From Ambrosia x helenae (lineage: Eukaryota > Streptophyta > Magnoliopsida > Asterales > Asteraceae), in assembly GCA_030844895.1 (NCBI GenBank), contig CM061224.1, positions 31,146,102-31,210,101 of the forward strand: DNA of 64,000 nt. The letters run 5' to 3'. Shown piece by piece: positions 10,533 to 20,482 of the stretch. The notes below the pieces were generated by a model. That model ran no database searches. It worked only from the letters and a program-made list of their open reading frames with translations, and had not been told where the DNA came from. The position numbers and the translations under genes were made by a program. The stretch's first letter is position 1, and every line of letters starts with the position of its first letter.

Positions 10533-11089
10533 TGTTACTCCCCCTGGATGTTTATAAACTAAAGACAATTAATGAGAATCTAAGTAATTGAATGTATATG
10601 CTAATAAATATGCAAATAGATTCTCAGATTATGAAATGGAATTTTAAGTAAAAGCTCTGAAGGATTTCAGTTTCAATTAAAATCGATATCTAAAATAGAG
10701 GGATTAACCCATCTATTTATAGACAAACAAATGCATGAACCTTGTTACAAAAGCAAGACTGTAACAGGCTGAAGTCTTGGAACTTGTACAAAAGATAAAC
10801 TAATAATAAACCAATAAACTACTGAAACATAAGGGCGGTGGAAAGATTCTATTACAAGTGCTGATGAGTGACAAACTATGATGAGTAGTTTGTCTTTAGC
10901 AGTTCTTCAGTTGACTTGTCTGGTTTGACTTCAGAACTTCTGATCTTTACTCTTCAGTACTTGTTGAATCCTTCTTCAGTACTTTTGTCTTCTTTCTTCA
11001 GTAGTTTCATACTTAGAATGTTTTGACAGAAAATAGGAATTAGTCTAAGGTTAGCAAAAGAGGATTCTTCAATCCTTTTTGTCCTTACA
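10533..11089 (-). repeat. 5' LTR of the copia element
   Basis: On the minus strand it starts TGTAAGGAC (11089) and ends GAGTAACA (10533), with the usual TG...CA ends and 557 bp. It has a TATA box and several copies of the words CTTCAGTAGTT and CAGAAGTTCTGAAG. Five bases after the outer end are GCTTT. The matching duplication on the left cannot be found because the 3' LTR is gone. Confidence 0.7.
10714..10721 (-). promoter_or_regulatory. TATA box of the copia LTR
   Basis: The minus strand reads GTCTATAAATAGATGGG about 370 bp into the LTR, a good plant TATA box for leftward transcription of the element. Confidence 0.65.
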
Positions 11090-11890
11090 GCTTTTATTTA
11101 TAAATCGAAGAACACAATCTAAGGTGAGTTTCACAGCCCCACTTTTATTGGTTTCGCTTTTGGGGGAGAAAACATGCGCTAAACTATTATTTGAACATAT
11201 GTCATACTATGGTTTATTTACGAGTTGCTATACGATCTTTGTAAGTCCCAGGGGAAACCATGAATGTGCGGGGTTGCACAACGGGGGAATGTGGATAGAT
11301 CTATTGGGCGTGACTTGCCCCACTCGTCGACTGGATGTCGGACAGGTGCATATTGTCTCGAACTATGCTAAACTTGCTGAACACTATTCGGGCTGCTTAA
11401 ACACATGCTAAACTTACTAAACGCGTCCAGTAATGGTTTTCCAATCGTAGTAGTAACAAAACATACGCCTAGCTAGCGTACTTTGGTTTCACCTAACATA
11501 GTACTGACAGGTTTTGGACTTGGTAACATTTGGCAATATTTGGTAACACTTGGTAACATTTATAAAAACCTGTGAACTCACCAGCATTATATGTTCACGT
11601 CTTTTTGGCATGTTTTTCTTAGGTCGCTAAGGTAGCACCACACGGACTAGGTGCACGAGTCTGCATGGCATCTAGGGCTTAGTTTAATGTTTTTAAAATA
11701 ATCGTTTTGGAACACGTTGTCACTTGGTTTTGTAACTTGATAATGCTTCCGCTACAGTTTTCTGATAACAGAATTATGTTTTGAGTTACGTATTTTCATA
11801 TAGTGTTGTTTATGTGACCGTTGACTTGGATCCTGGTTTGTCAGGCGCCTCGCGGTAAAACTCCGCAAGTGGAAATTTGCGGGTGTGACA
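11090..11890 (+). repeat. 5' LTR of G1, left-truncated
   Basis: It contains the CTAAGGTGAGTTTCACAGCCCC signature common to the gypsy LTRs in this window and ends GGGTGTGACA just before the primer site. Bases 11381-11670 match 13032-13326 and bases 11660-11890 match 29048-29267, which identifies the two halves of the 3' LTR. Confidence 0.8.
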
Positions 11891-11892
11891 GA

Positions 11893-11906
11893 TTGGTATC
11901 AGAGCT
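11893..11906 (+). other. Primer binding site of G1, tRNA-iMet type
   Basis: TTGGTATCAGAGCT is complementary to the initiator tRNA-Met 3' end. It starts two bases after the LTR. Confidence 0.85.
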
Positions 11907-12445
11907 AATGTTTATAGTGAACTAGGACTGCATGTAGAGTCTGGTCTATAGCCGAGTCACACACACTATGAGTCGTTTTAGTGGGATACGTACTAACTTT
12001 GTCGGGGTGTCTTTATGTCATGATCGCAGTTCTGTGTTACATCATCTATTCTTACTTGGGTTTTTTCCTACTCTTATCTTCGTCTTTGGGATTTGAAGAT
12101 GAAGGGACTGACCAGTCGAGTCTTACACGGCAGTGTTGTATATTGGAGTGGTTTTTGCGTACTTTTGAGATCTATCCAGGATTCGGACATCTCCCCTCTG
12201 TGCTCCAATAGACGCACTCGGTTAAACATGTTCTCTTGTACTTATGCTTGTAGTAGCACGTCACTAGGTGACAGTATTAAGTGATTTGAGTTCGAACTAG
12301 GAGTATGCTTGGAGGACCATGTAGAGCAGTTTATCATTTCGGGTGCACACGAAATCATAAACTGAAATGCATGAGAATCCCATTGGACTCTGAGTTTGGA
12401 TGGATAGTCCTGGATCGGACCTAGGTTTAACTCTTGTAACTCCTA
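11907..12445 (+). other. G1 leader, no gene seen
   Basis: The untranslated stretch between primer site and gag starts GTGAACTAGGACTGCATGTAGAGTCTGGTCTATA, which matches the start of the G2 leader near 53574 and shows the two elements are related. No convincing coding content. Confidence 0.55.
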
Positions 12446-13051
12446 GTGGTTAACACTAGCAGTGAATCTGAATCTCTCGATTTTGTTAGTCAGATTATGT
12501 CTAGCGCTCGTGGTGGATGTCGAGGTGGTCGTGCTGGTGGCCGTGGTGGTGGCGGCGGTCGTGGTAACATCAACATGACCCAAGAGGAACAAAAGAACTT
12601 GTTGCAGCAACAAGTGAATGTGGCCTTGGCTGGATTCCAGGCTGCATATAACGTTCTAGGTGGTGCTGTTGTTAATCCACCTCCACCTCAGTGCACTTAC
12701 AAGATGTTTCAGGACTGTCAGCCCCATAACTTTGCTGGGACTGAGGGAGTAGTGGGACTGCTCCGATGGTTAGAGAAAGTTGAGTCTGTGTTTTTTATGT
12801 GTAACTGTCCCACTGGGGACTGGGTTAAGTATGCCACTACGACATTTGAGGGTCCTACGTTAACTTGGTGGAACTCTACTGCTCAGACATTGGGTTTGGG
12901 GGAGGCTCATGCTATGCTTTGGGTGGATTTTGTGCATCGTCTGAAGAGTGAGTATTGTCCTAGGGAGGAGGTTCAGAAGTTGGAACACGAGGTCTGGAAT
13001 TACAAGATGGTTGGGTCGGAGATTGAGGAGTACACTATTCGGGCTGCTTAA
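12446..13051 (+). pseudogene. G1 gag, truncated by joining to LTR sequence
   Basis: The frame has Met at 12446, but the likelier start is 12497 (MSSARGGCRGGRAGG, a Gly/Arg-rich N-terminus typical of this gag family). The retrotransposon gag domain follows: FAGTEGVVGLLRWLEKVESVF, CNCPTGDWVKYATTTFEGPTLTWWN, RLKSEYCPREEVQKLEHEVWN. It ends after EEYTIRAA because the sequence switches into LTR at about 13032-13051. The rest of gag with its zinc knuckles, and all of pol, are lost. Confidence 0.85.
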
Positions 13052-13326
13052 ACACATGCTAAACTTGCTAAACGCGTCCAGTAATGGTTTTCCAATCGTA
13101 GTAGTAACAAAACATATGCCTAGCTAGCATTCTTTGGTTTCACCTGACATAGTACTGACAGGTTTTGGACTTGGTAACATTTCGCAATATTTGGTAAGAC
13201 TTGGTAACATTTATAAAAACCTATGAACTCACCAGCATTATATGTTGACGTCTTTTTGGCATGTTTTTCTTAGGTCGCTAAGGTAGCACCACACTGACTA
13301 GGCGCACGAGTCATCATGGCGTCTAG
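13032..13326 (+). repeat. 3' LTR of G1, first part
   Basis: It matches 11381-11670 closely, from ACACTATTCGGGCTGC to CATGGCGTCTAG. The last five bases, TCTAG (13322-13326), are the target site duplicated by N1. Confidence 0.85.
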
Positions 13327-13491
13327 TGTAACATTTCGCATTAAATACTACGAACGTTACGACATTTCTTAATGACATGTCAATTTTTATCAATACCGCA
13401 TTTTAAAAAAAAAAAATATATTTCGTGACACATTTGGACCCCTAGTACCCTATAATAAACATATAATATCTATATATTAGTGATAAAACTG

Positions 13492-13580
13492 TTTAAAAAA
13501 AAAGGCATGGGCCGGGGTTCGAACCCGAGCCCATGGCCGGTTTTCTTTTTCACACCAACAGCCCCACCAGCTGGTCTACC
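13492..13580 (-). other. tRNA-like module 1 (antisense, U3 of N1 5' LTR)
   Basis: On the minus strand: A-box-like TAGACCAGCTGG (13578-13567), a gap of about 40 nt, B-box GGGTTCGAACCCC (13526-13514) within a palindromic CATGGGC/GCCCATG arm, then a run of T (13503-13493). The order and spacing fit an RNA polymerase III internal promoter. No full cloverleaf is apparent. Confidence 0.6.
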
Positions 13581-13726
13581 GTGTGTCTTGAATGGTGATT
13601 GATACAGTTGACTCGCGTCCATCACACGCTAATTAGCCATTAAAACATTCCAAATCTTGTTTAATTAACGCGTCATTGGATTAAGTGGGTCAAAACATTA
13701 CCATTTCGTATACACGAGCCTCCCAC

Positions 13727-13733
13727 TATAAAT
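13727..13733 (+). promoter_or_regulatory. TATA box of N1 5' LTR
   Basis: CCCACTATAAATTGAGGCC, 400 bp into the LTR. The same box is at 27007-27013 in the 3' LTR and, inverted, in both N2 LTRs. Confidence 0.7.
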
Positions 13734-14050
13734 TGAGGCCTTCACTACAACCTATACTCGCCAAATAATCTTTCCCCTCTAAAAATTTCTGCTGAAAAAA
13801 CATCTTTCCAAGCTTCATTGTCGCGAGTTGACTTTTTCGTTTGACCACTCATAAATCGCGAGAAAAGATTGTAAGTCGCAATATCTTTTCTTCTTTTTGT
13901 TCATCGGCCCTTAAACAACAATAACCCCATGTTTAATCGGGTTATTGTTCGTTAATTTTGTTGATTGAAAAAGCTAGGGCTCGACATTTGATTTGGGGAT
14001 AAACATAACCTGCAGACCACGATATATATTTGAATCAGAAACAAAACAGA

Positions 14051-14140
14051 CACAACCACTGATCTAGATCAAGTGGTTGTGTCATCTGGCTGTTACCTAA
14101 GATACGCGGGTTCGAGTCCCGCCGTACACACATTTTTTTT
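14051..14140 (+). other. tRNA-like module 2 (sense, N1 5' LTR)
   Basis: A-box-like TAGATCAAGTGG (14065-14076) lies inside a 10-bp hairpin (CACAACCACT/AGTGGTTGTG), followed after 31 nt by B-box GGGTTCGAGTCCC (14109-14121) in a perfect 5-bp T-arm-like stem (GCGGG/CCCGC), then T8 at 14133-14140. The A-to-B spacing equals that of a real tRNA gene. It is conserved at 27316-27419 in the 3' LTR. Confidence 0.65.
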
Positions 14141-14217
14141 CTTTTCTTTAAAATGATTATAAAACTGAATCAGTATAATTATATAATTAATTTCAACCAT
14201 GGTTTAATTGTTCTCAG

Positions 14218-14309
14218 GGTCCAGCCCAGTTGGTGGCTGGGCTTGTGATAAAACCCCACCCGGTCCCAGACCCGGGTTCGAGCCTTGGCAACCACAACAT
14301 TTTTTTTTT
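14218..14309 (+). other. tRNA-like module 3 (sense, N1 5' LTR)
   Basis: A-box-like CAGCCCAGTTGG (14222-14233), B-box GGGTTCGAGCC (14274-14284) with a T-arm-like stem using wobble pairs, then a run of nine T at 14300-14309. It is conserved at 27497-27587 in the 3' LTR. Confidence 0.6.
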
Positions 14310-15778
14310 AAAACCTTTACTTTTATATATTCTTTAAAAATGATTTTTTAAAATACTAAAACTCCTTTATAAATTCTACAAAAATTATTTCATGTTATTC
14401 TAGTTGAAAAGTTTAACATACAATTTTTAGTTTTCCAAAAATTATTTATTTAATATATATAATAAATATTTCAAGTTTATTCTATTTTATTTATAAAATT
14501 CTATAAAAATATCAAAACGATTATATAAATTTCCAAAAAAATTACCCCGACTTTATATAACATTAAACTTTTCTGAAATTATATTTATTCCTGAAAAATC
14601 ATTTATTTAATATTTTTAATCAATTTTTGTTTGTTTTAATCATAAATAAATCATAATAAATTTATTTTTCAATATTTTTGCACCAAAATTTTATATAAAT
14701 TATTTCTATCCATTTAGAACAAAAATACAATTTTTAATTTAATAATGCTTTAATTTTAATATTTTTAAATATTAATGTTATATTTTGACAATTTGAAATA
14801 AATAGATTTAATATTCTATTTTTAAGAAAATAATTTTATAAAAATTATTTTCATACTTAAAACTTTATATTGTGACCATCTTTAATTTAAAATTTACAAA
14901 AAGACTTTTGTTTATTTATTTCTCAAATTTCTCTTATTTATTAAACATTTTAATTATTAATCAAATGAACACTTATCCCCAATTCGAAACCCTAGAATAT
15001 ATTTGTAGATTAGAAGGACTTAGACATATTTATTACCTTAATTTTAGGGTAATACTTGGCATCGTTGGGCAACACATATTCTATTTTCACGAGACATAAC
15101 ATTTTACTAAGGTGAGTTTACATAGCCCCTTTTTCTGGTTTACATTTTGGGGTGAAACATGTTTAAACATTTTATACACTATCATTTACTCATTCTTACA
15201 TTGTTGAAACTTGTGATTCAATTACACTATCATTTACTCATTCTATCATTTGACTGTAACAAAAAGACACAGTACAATCATTAACATTGATCAAGCCGCC
15301 TGTTTAGATTATAGCGCTATAGGTCTGACAAACCCATCCCCCCACATAAATTCAGGGATGATCGATAACAGTAACAACATTTAACTAACTTGCGAGTTAG
15401 TCCTCAGTCGACACAAGGTTTGATTGTACAAAGACACATTGTTACATGTCGGAGTCATACTCTATCATTATACAACTGTGATTGTTGTACAAACTATGGT
15501 TATCAATTATATTCAAAAACCTATGTATTCTCACCAACTTTTGGTGACCCAAAATATTTTCAAATTTAACATGTTTCAGGTTATACTTGCTTGAAGATTG
15601 AGTTAATGCTTAAAGATGTGTGCATAGTATTATTCATTTTGATGTACGAATTCTTGTAGAACAATTGCATGTAATTTATTTAAATCAATTAATGAAATTT
15701 ATTATTCACCATGAGCTACTGAACAATCATCAATACGTGGCATCCCGATGTTTCCGCCATCGGTTGGGGTGTTACAGA

Positions 15779-15792
15779 TTGGTATCAGAGCC
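15779..15792 (+). other. Primer binding site of N1, tRNA-iMet type
   Basis: TTGGTATCAGAGCC two bases after the 5' LTR. Confidence 0.9.
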
Positions 15793-16283
15793 ATGGTTAT
15801 AGGGAATTAGGTTATTAGAAAAATTATCTAGTCTATAACCATAGGATTTAACCAGTACTTATTTCTCTTACTTGCTTCTCTGCTTATTCCTATTATCTAT
15901 CTCCCTCCTACTTCCTATCCCTATTTTAATCCTTACAAGAAGATTGCTCTCCATCACTGGATCCACCATTAGATTAATAGGACAAAATCCTCAGGTTTAA
16001 CCTGAACCACCTTGAGATCCCGTCGAAGTTCTAGATTTTAATAACGAACACGTGCAATCTGGAAGGGTGAACGCCTGTATTCTGAGTCTTCGGTCTAGGC
16101 TGGCATTGCGCATATATCTCAATCAGACGAGGGACCCGGATGCCTACCTGGGAATTCTCGGGATGAGTGTTCACTTATAGGCTAAAGCATGTCTTCATTA
16201 TGTTATTAGAATCTAGAATCTTTGATAAGTCAACGTTTTCGTTTATTCGTTTTAATTAATGAATAAATGATTACATTGACTTA
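15793..16283 (+). other. N1 leader, cut at an inverted junction
   Basis: It matches the reverse complement of the N2 leaders (16849-17338 and 21620-22108) up to about GATTACATT at 16277. The gag start that should follow is missing. The sequence switches through an 8-10 bp patch into N2 sequence on the other strand. Confidence 0.8.
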
Positions 16284-16303
16284 TCATTTATTCATTAATT
16301 AAA
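16251..16303. repeat. 20-bp perfect inverted repeat at the N1/N2 junction
   Basis: Arm 16251-16270 (TTTAATTAATGAATAAATGA) is the exact reverse complement of 16284-16303, with a 13-bp spacer. The left arm belongs to the N1 leader. The right arm is a displaced piece of N2 leader fused directly to N2 gag. Confidence 0.9.
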
Positions 16304-16848
16304 GCAAGTGCAACTTCAGCTCCTCTGGTGCGCTTTTCCTCATTCCACCAAGTGAGTGCTCGTTTGTGAAGAACACTCATAGCATAACGGACCTTAAAGT
16401 TATCGGGGCACTCACTGTTAATGAAGTTATTCTCAATACCCTCAAACCATTGTAGAAGGCCAGTAGCTCCTTCATCTCCACTGAACTTAGGGGGATTACA
16501 GGAATTAAAGTGCTTAAGAGTGCAAGCTGGGAGACCATTCCCGTTTCCATTCCCGTTCACATTATGGTTTCCATTGCCGTTTCCATTGCCGTTTCCGTTG
16601 CCGTTACCGCTTCCATTGCCATTACTGTTGCTGTTCATCTGGATGACTTGAGCCACCAAATTAGGAACCAGGGTTGCCATTTGTTGCGCCATTTGTTGAG
16701 AAATGATCGCAGCCAGTTGGGCATTAATGTCGTTGTTGTTGTTATGGTTGTCGTGGTTATGGTTGTGATTGCTACTCCCTTCATCATGATTGTCACCACT
16801 GTTAAGGCGAGCACTGCGACGTGGAGGCATGATCTGTAAGAGACACAA
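16288..16848 (-). pseudogene. Second gag copy of N2, 3'-truncated
   Basis: It is the N-terminal half of the same gag as at 20483-21619: MPPRRSARLNSGDNHDE, His/Asn-rich tract, (Asn-Gly)n repeat, LPACTLKHFNSCNPPKFSG, LQWFEGIENNF, RALTWWNEEKRTRGAEVALA. It then breaks into four unrelated residues and a stop. The (NG)n tract is longer here than in the other copy. The true start is likely MPPRR rather than the first Met six residues upstream. Confidence 0.85.
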
Positions 16849-17338
16849 TGAAATGAATGAGGTTATATAAGGAATGTAATCATTTATTCATTAATTAAAA
16901 CGAAAAAATGAAAACGTTGACTTATCAAAGATTCTAGATTCTAATAACATATGAAGACATGCTTTAGCCTATAAGTGAACACTAATCCCGAGAATTCCCA
17001 GGTAGGCATCCGGGTCCCTCGTCTGATTGGGATATATGCGCAATGCCAAAGACAGAAGACTCAGAATACAGGCGTTCACCCTTCCAGATTGCACGTTTTC
17101 GTTATTAAAATTTAGAACTTCGACGAGATCTCAAGGGGGTTCAGGTTAAACCTGGGGATTTTGTCCTATTAGTCTAAGAGTAGATCCACTGATGGAGAGC
17201 AGCCTTCTTGTAAGGATGAAAGTAGTGATAAGAAGTAGGAGGGAGATAGAGTATAGCAAGTAAAAGAAACAAGTGCTGGTTAAATCTTATGGTTATAGAC
17301 TAAATTATTTTTCTAATAACCTAATTCCCTATAACCAA
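16849..17338 (-). other. N2 leader (second unit)
   Basis: Nearly identical to 21620-22108. A TCTCTTACAG tract lies just before the gag ATG and would suit a splice acceptor, but no donor was identified. Confidence 0.7.
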
Positions 17339-17352
17339 GGCTCTGATACCAA
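17339..17352 (-). other. Primer binding site (second N2 unit)
   Basis: The minus strand reads TTGGTATCAGAGCC, two bases inside the LTR at 17355. Confidence 0.9.
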
Positions 17353-18865
17353 TCTGTAACACCCCAACCGATGGCGGAAACATCGGGATGTCACGTATTG
17401 ATGATTGTTCAGTAGCTCATGGTGAATAATAAATTTCATTAAATAATTTAAATAAGTTACATACAATTGTTCTAAGAACTTGTATATCAAATTGAATAAG
17501 ACTATGCAAACATCTTCAAGCATCAATTCAAATCTTCAAGCAATTAGAACCTGAAACATGTTAAGTTGAAAATATTTTGGGTCAACAAAAGTTGGTGAGA
17601 ATTACATAGGTTTTGATAATCAAATAAAATTTGTTGTGCAATTCATGTGTCATGGCAATCTAGTCCATATGTGAAAACATACTAGAAGTAAATCGAGTGC
17701 ATAATCAACCCTTGTGACTGTTGTATTGTGGTACTTCCCATACGCTCACGGTTCACTCGTTTAAATTGCAGTAACAAACACCCACGCAACCTTTGTAGGA
17801 GGCACGTATCCGGGTGGGATTGTCAGTCCAATAGATCTATCAATGTATACCGTCGGCTTGTACGGAGTTAATGATTATGCTAGAATTGTGCTTACCCTAG
17901 TCATGTTCAAGACATAATGCAACATAGAAAAACACATAGACACATTGATGATTGAATTGCATAAATGATGTTGTAACATGTTTCACCCCAAAAATGGTGA
18001 TAAATAGAAAAGGGGCTATGTAAAACTCACCTTAGCAAAATGTTATACTTCTTGAAGAGATTGAATAATGGTGTTGCCCAAACAATGCCAAATATCACCC
18101 TATAATAAGGTAATAAATAAGTCTATCTAGTCTACAAATGTATACGTTCTAGGGCTTCGAATTTGGGGATAAATGCTCGTTTGATTTATATTAAAATTGT
18201 TTGATAATTGAGAGAATTTTTTGTAAATAAATAAACAAAAATTCTTTTTATGAAATTTAAATTTAAGATGGTCACAATAATGTGTTTAAAGTATAAAAAT
18301 AATTTTTACAAAATTATTTTCTTTAAAATAGAATATTAATTCTATTTATAACAAATTATCAAGATTTAACTTTAATATTTAAAAATACTAAAGTTAAAGA
18401 ATTATTAGTTTAAAATTTATATTTCTGTTCTAAATATTCAGAAATAATTTGTATAAAATTTTGGTGCAAAAATATTAAAAATTGGATTTATTATGATTTA
18501 ATTATGATTAAAACTAACAAAAATTGATTAAAAATATTAAATAAATGACTTTTCAGAATTAAAAATTATTTCAGAAAAGTTTATCATTATATAAACTTAG
18601 AATAATTTTTGTAGAAATTTATAAAATTGTTGTGATATTTATTATATAATGGAATTTTATAGATATAATAGAATAAACTTGTAATATTTATTATATATAA
18701 TAAATAAAAGATTTTTGAAAAACCAAAAATTGTATGATAAATTTGATTATCAGAATATCATAAGATAATTTTTATAAAAATTTTGGACTATGTTTGCTAT
18801 TTTTAATAATTAATTGTATTTATGTAAGATATTATTTATTCAAGAAAAACAAAACTGAAATTAAA

Positions 18866-18955
18866 ACAAAAAGAATTAAGGAGATTCGGCCCTTGAGGGG
18901 CTCGAACCGGAGACCTCATGCTATGCAGACACGTCCCAGACCAACTGGTCTGGAT
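18866..18955 (-). other. tRNA-like module 4 (sense relative to N2)
   Basis: On the minus strand: A-box-like CCAGACCAGTTGG (near 18953-18940), then B-box CCGGTTCGAGCCCC (18910-18897), then TTCTTTTTG about 20 nt downstream. The second copy is at 23630-23718. Confidence 0.55.
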
Positions 18956-19271
18956 GAGTTTTTGTTCTAGATTTCGAAACAGAAATTATTTATCCATACA
19001 ATTACATTATCCCCAAATTGACATGAACCCTAATTATCTAATCAACCTATATACGCGATTATAGGCCAATTAATCATGGGGCTTATGATGTACTAGGGCA
19101 GATTAACAAAATCAACTAAGGAATTCGTTACTTACAATACAATTTCGTGTGATTCGATGTAGTCAACGAAAAAGTCAACTGTTCAAGATTCTTTGAAAAA
19201 GATAGCTTGTTTACAGAATTTGGGAGTGAGGGTTTGTTTTGTGGCGAGTATAAGGTGGAGTGAAGGCCTCA

Positions 19272-19278
19272 ATTTATA
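19272..19278 (-). promoter_or_regulatory. TATA box of N2 middle LTR
   Basis: The minus strand reads CCCACTATAAATTGAGGCC, the same as the N1 LTRs. The equivalent in the other N2 LTR is at 24036-24042. Confidence 0.7.
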
Positions 19279-19555
19279 GTGGGAGATTCGTGTATACGAA
19301 ATGGTAATGTTTTGACCCACTTAATACTATGACGCGATAATTAGACGAAATTTGGAATGTTTTAATGGTTAATTAGCGTGTGATGGACGCGAGTCAACTG
19401 TATCATTCATCATTCAATCCTTAGCAAAACAATTAACGTGGATTGATTGAGTATTAGGGGAAAGTGGGATCGCAGGTTTGACTTTTTGAAAGTCAATTTG
19501 AAATCTCAGGGATAAGATAAATATAATTCAGTTCATAGTTAAATACCAAGACACA

Positions 19556-19632
19556 TGGTGGCCTAGTGTTGGGTTGTTGTTTGCTGAATCTTGGACCGGT
19601 TAGGGACCCGGGTTCGATCCCCGTCCCTAACA
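19556..19632 (+). other. tRNA-like module 5 (antisense, U3 of N2 LTR)
   Basis: A-box-like GTGGCCTAGTGTTGG (19558-19572) and B-box GGGTTCGATCCCC (19610-19622), the latter enclosed by TTAGGGAC/GTCCCTAA arms that resemble an acceptor-type stem. It lies upstream of the LTR TATA box and on the opposite strand to the element, as module 1 does in N1. The second copy is at 24319-24394, with one B-box-flank substitution. Confidence 0.6.
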
Positions 19633-19852
19633 TCGTTATTCAAATGTTTTTGTTTTAGAGTGGGCCGGGTACTGGGCCTGGGCCGGGTTATGGTGTGAAT
19701 GTTGGGCTGTGACTTTGGACTTGGTTGGTGGGCTAATCCTTGTAAATTTAAAACATAAGTTTGTTGTTTTTTTTCTTTTTTTTTTTTAGAGAAACCGTAT
19801 CTGATTTTTTTTTTAAAAAAAAAACTGAAATATTATTATTATTATCAAATAC

Positions 19853-19886
<34 letters not shown>

Positions 19887-19986
19887 TGTGAGTTAGGATA
19901 ATGGAGACTTAGGCACATTTGTTTAATATGTAACAAAAATAAGGGCTTTTATGTTAAAATTTGGGGAAAAATTTCGCGATGTTACA

Positions 19987-20001
19987 GTCTCCCCTACTTT
20001 T
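19987..20001 (-). other. PPT of N2
   Basis: The minus strand reads AAAAGTAGGGGAGAC directly before the LTR. It is identical to the N1 PPT at 26477-26491. Confidence 0.85.
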
Positions 20002-20482
20002 GGAAACTTCGTCCCGAAGTTAAAAGAAAAATACCAGGTTTGCAATTGGTCAACTACCGAAAACCTTGATAAAATTTCACACTACCTTAACGTACCTGTA
20101 AATTCATGATTACGTTCCGGACCGTAATTACCAATTTACCTTACATTAGGATTTTGCGTCCTTTCATGACTCTACCGATTGTTGCGCAGGTTCGTTAGCC
20201 TCCACCAGTCGTTGAGCAGGTTGTAGGGCCTCTCCCGACTGTTGGAAAGACATGATGACCTCTACCAATCGTTAAGTAGGTTGTTTGGTAGTCAACTAAT
20301 TGTTGTACAAATAAGCAAGTATGATTATAGATATAGCACTTAGTTCACATTCAAACAAGCATGCACCCAGATGTTATGATAATACTTGAATTTTATTACT
20401 TGAAAAAAATGTCAATACATGTAATTTAAAAAGTAGACATCATTCATATGGTGGGGTTTGCTTGTTAAGTAGCTGGAGGGTC
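20002..20482 (-). other. N2 3' untranslated region
   Basis: No gene. It contains one set of 30-bp subrepeats (20160-20285) that is duplicated in N1 at 25921-26100. Confidence 0.7.

Larger units (their letters stand above)
2927..11089 (-). mobile_element. Sirevirus-like Ty1/copia retrotransposon, degenerate
   Basis: Read on the minus strand the order is LTR, gag, protease, integrase, reverse transcriptase, RNase H, then an extra ORF. Integrase before RT defines Ty1/copia, and a long 3' ORF after RNase H is typical of the SIRE/Maximus (Sirevirus) group. Only the right-hand (5') LTR is recognisable. The left end stops just after the extra ORF with no second LTR. Many stops and frameshifts make it inactive. 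Short words such as TCAGTAGTT and CTTCAGAAGTT are scattered through it. Confidence 0.85.
13327..15776 (+). repeat. 5' LTR of N1 (2450 bp)
   Basis: It starts TGTAACATTTCGC and ends GGGGTGTTACA. It contains an antisense tRNA-like module, a TATA box (13727-13733), two sense tRNA-like modules, a long AT-rich stretch (14300-14990) without genes, and CTAAGGTGAGTTTACATAGCCCC near 15108. It lacks about 110 bp that the 3' LTR has at 26757-26870. Confidence 0.92.
17355..19986 (-). repeat. Middle/3' LTR of N2 (2632 bp)
   Basis: On the minus strand it starts TGTAACATCGCG (19986) and ends GGGGTGTTACA (17355). A PPT lies upstream and a primer site downstream, so it is shared by two units. It matches 22125-24747 almost throughout; differences are a few substitutions and length changes in poly-T, (TA)n and an AT-rich stretch near 18640. 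It carries tRNA-like modules at 18866-18955 and 19556-19632, a TATA box at 19272-19278, and a (TA)n tract at 19855-19882. Confidence 0.92.

Noticed and set aside
14065..14121. A genuine tRNA gene
   Set aside because: A-box, B-box and T-arm-like stem are good, but I cannot fold a 7-bp acceptor stem and anticodon arm. It is kept as a tRNA-like module.
16421..16839. Plus-strand frames opposite the N2 gag
   Set aside because: Shadows of the gag repeat region. The minus-strand frame has the gag domains.
19855..19882. (TA)n tracts at 19855, 24610, 38270 and 59065 as special elements
   Set aside because: Ordinary dinucleotide microsatellites. Only the one at the Helitron site has contextual interest.
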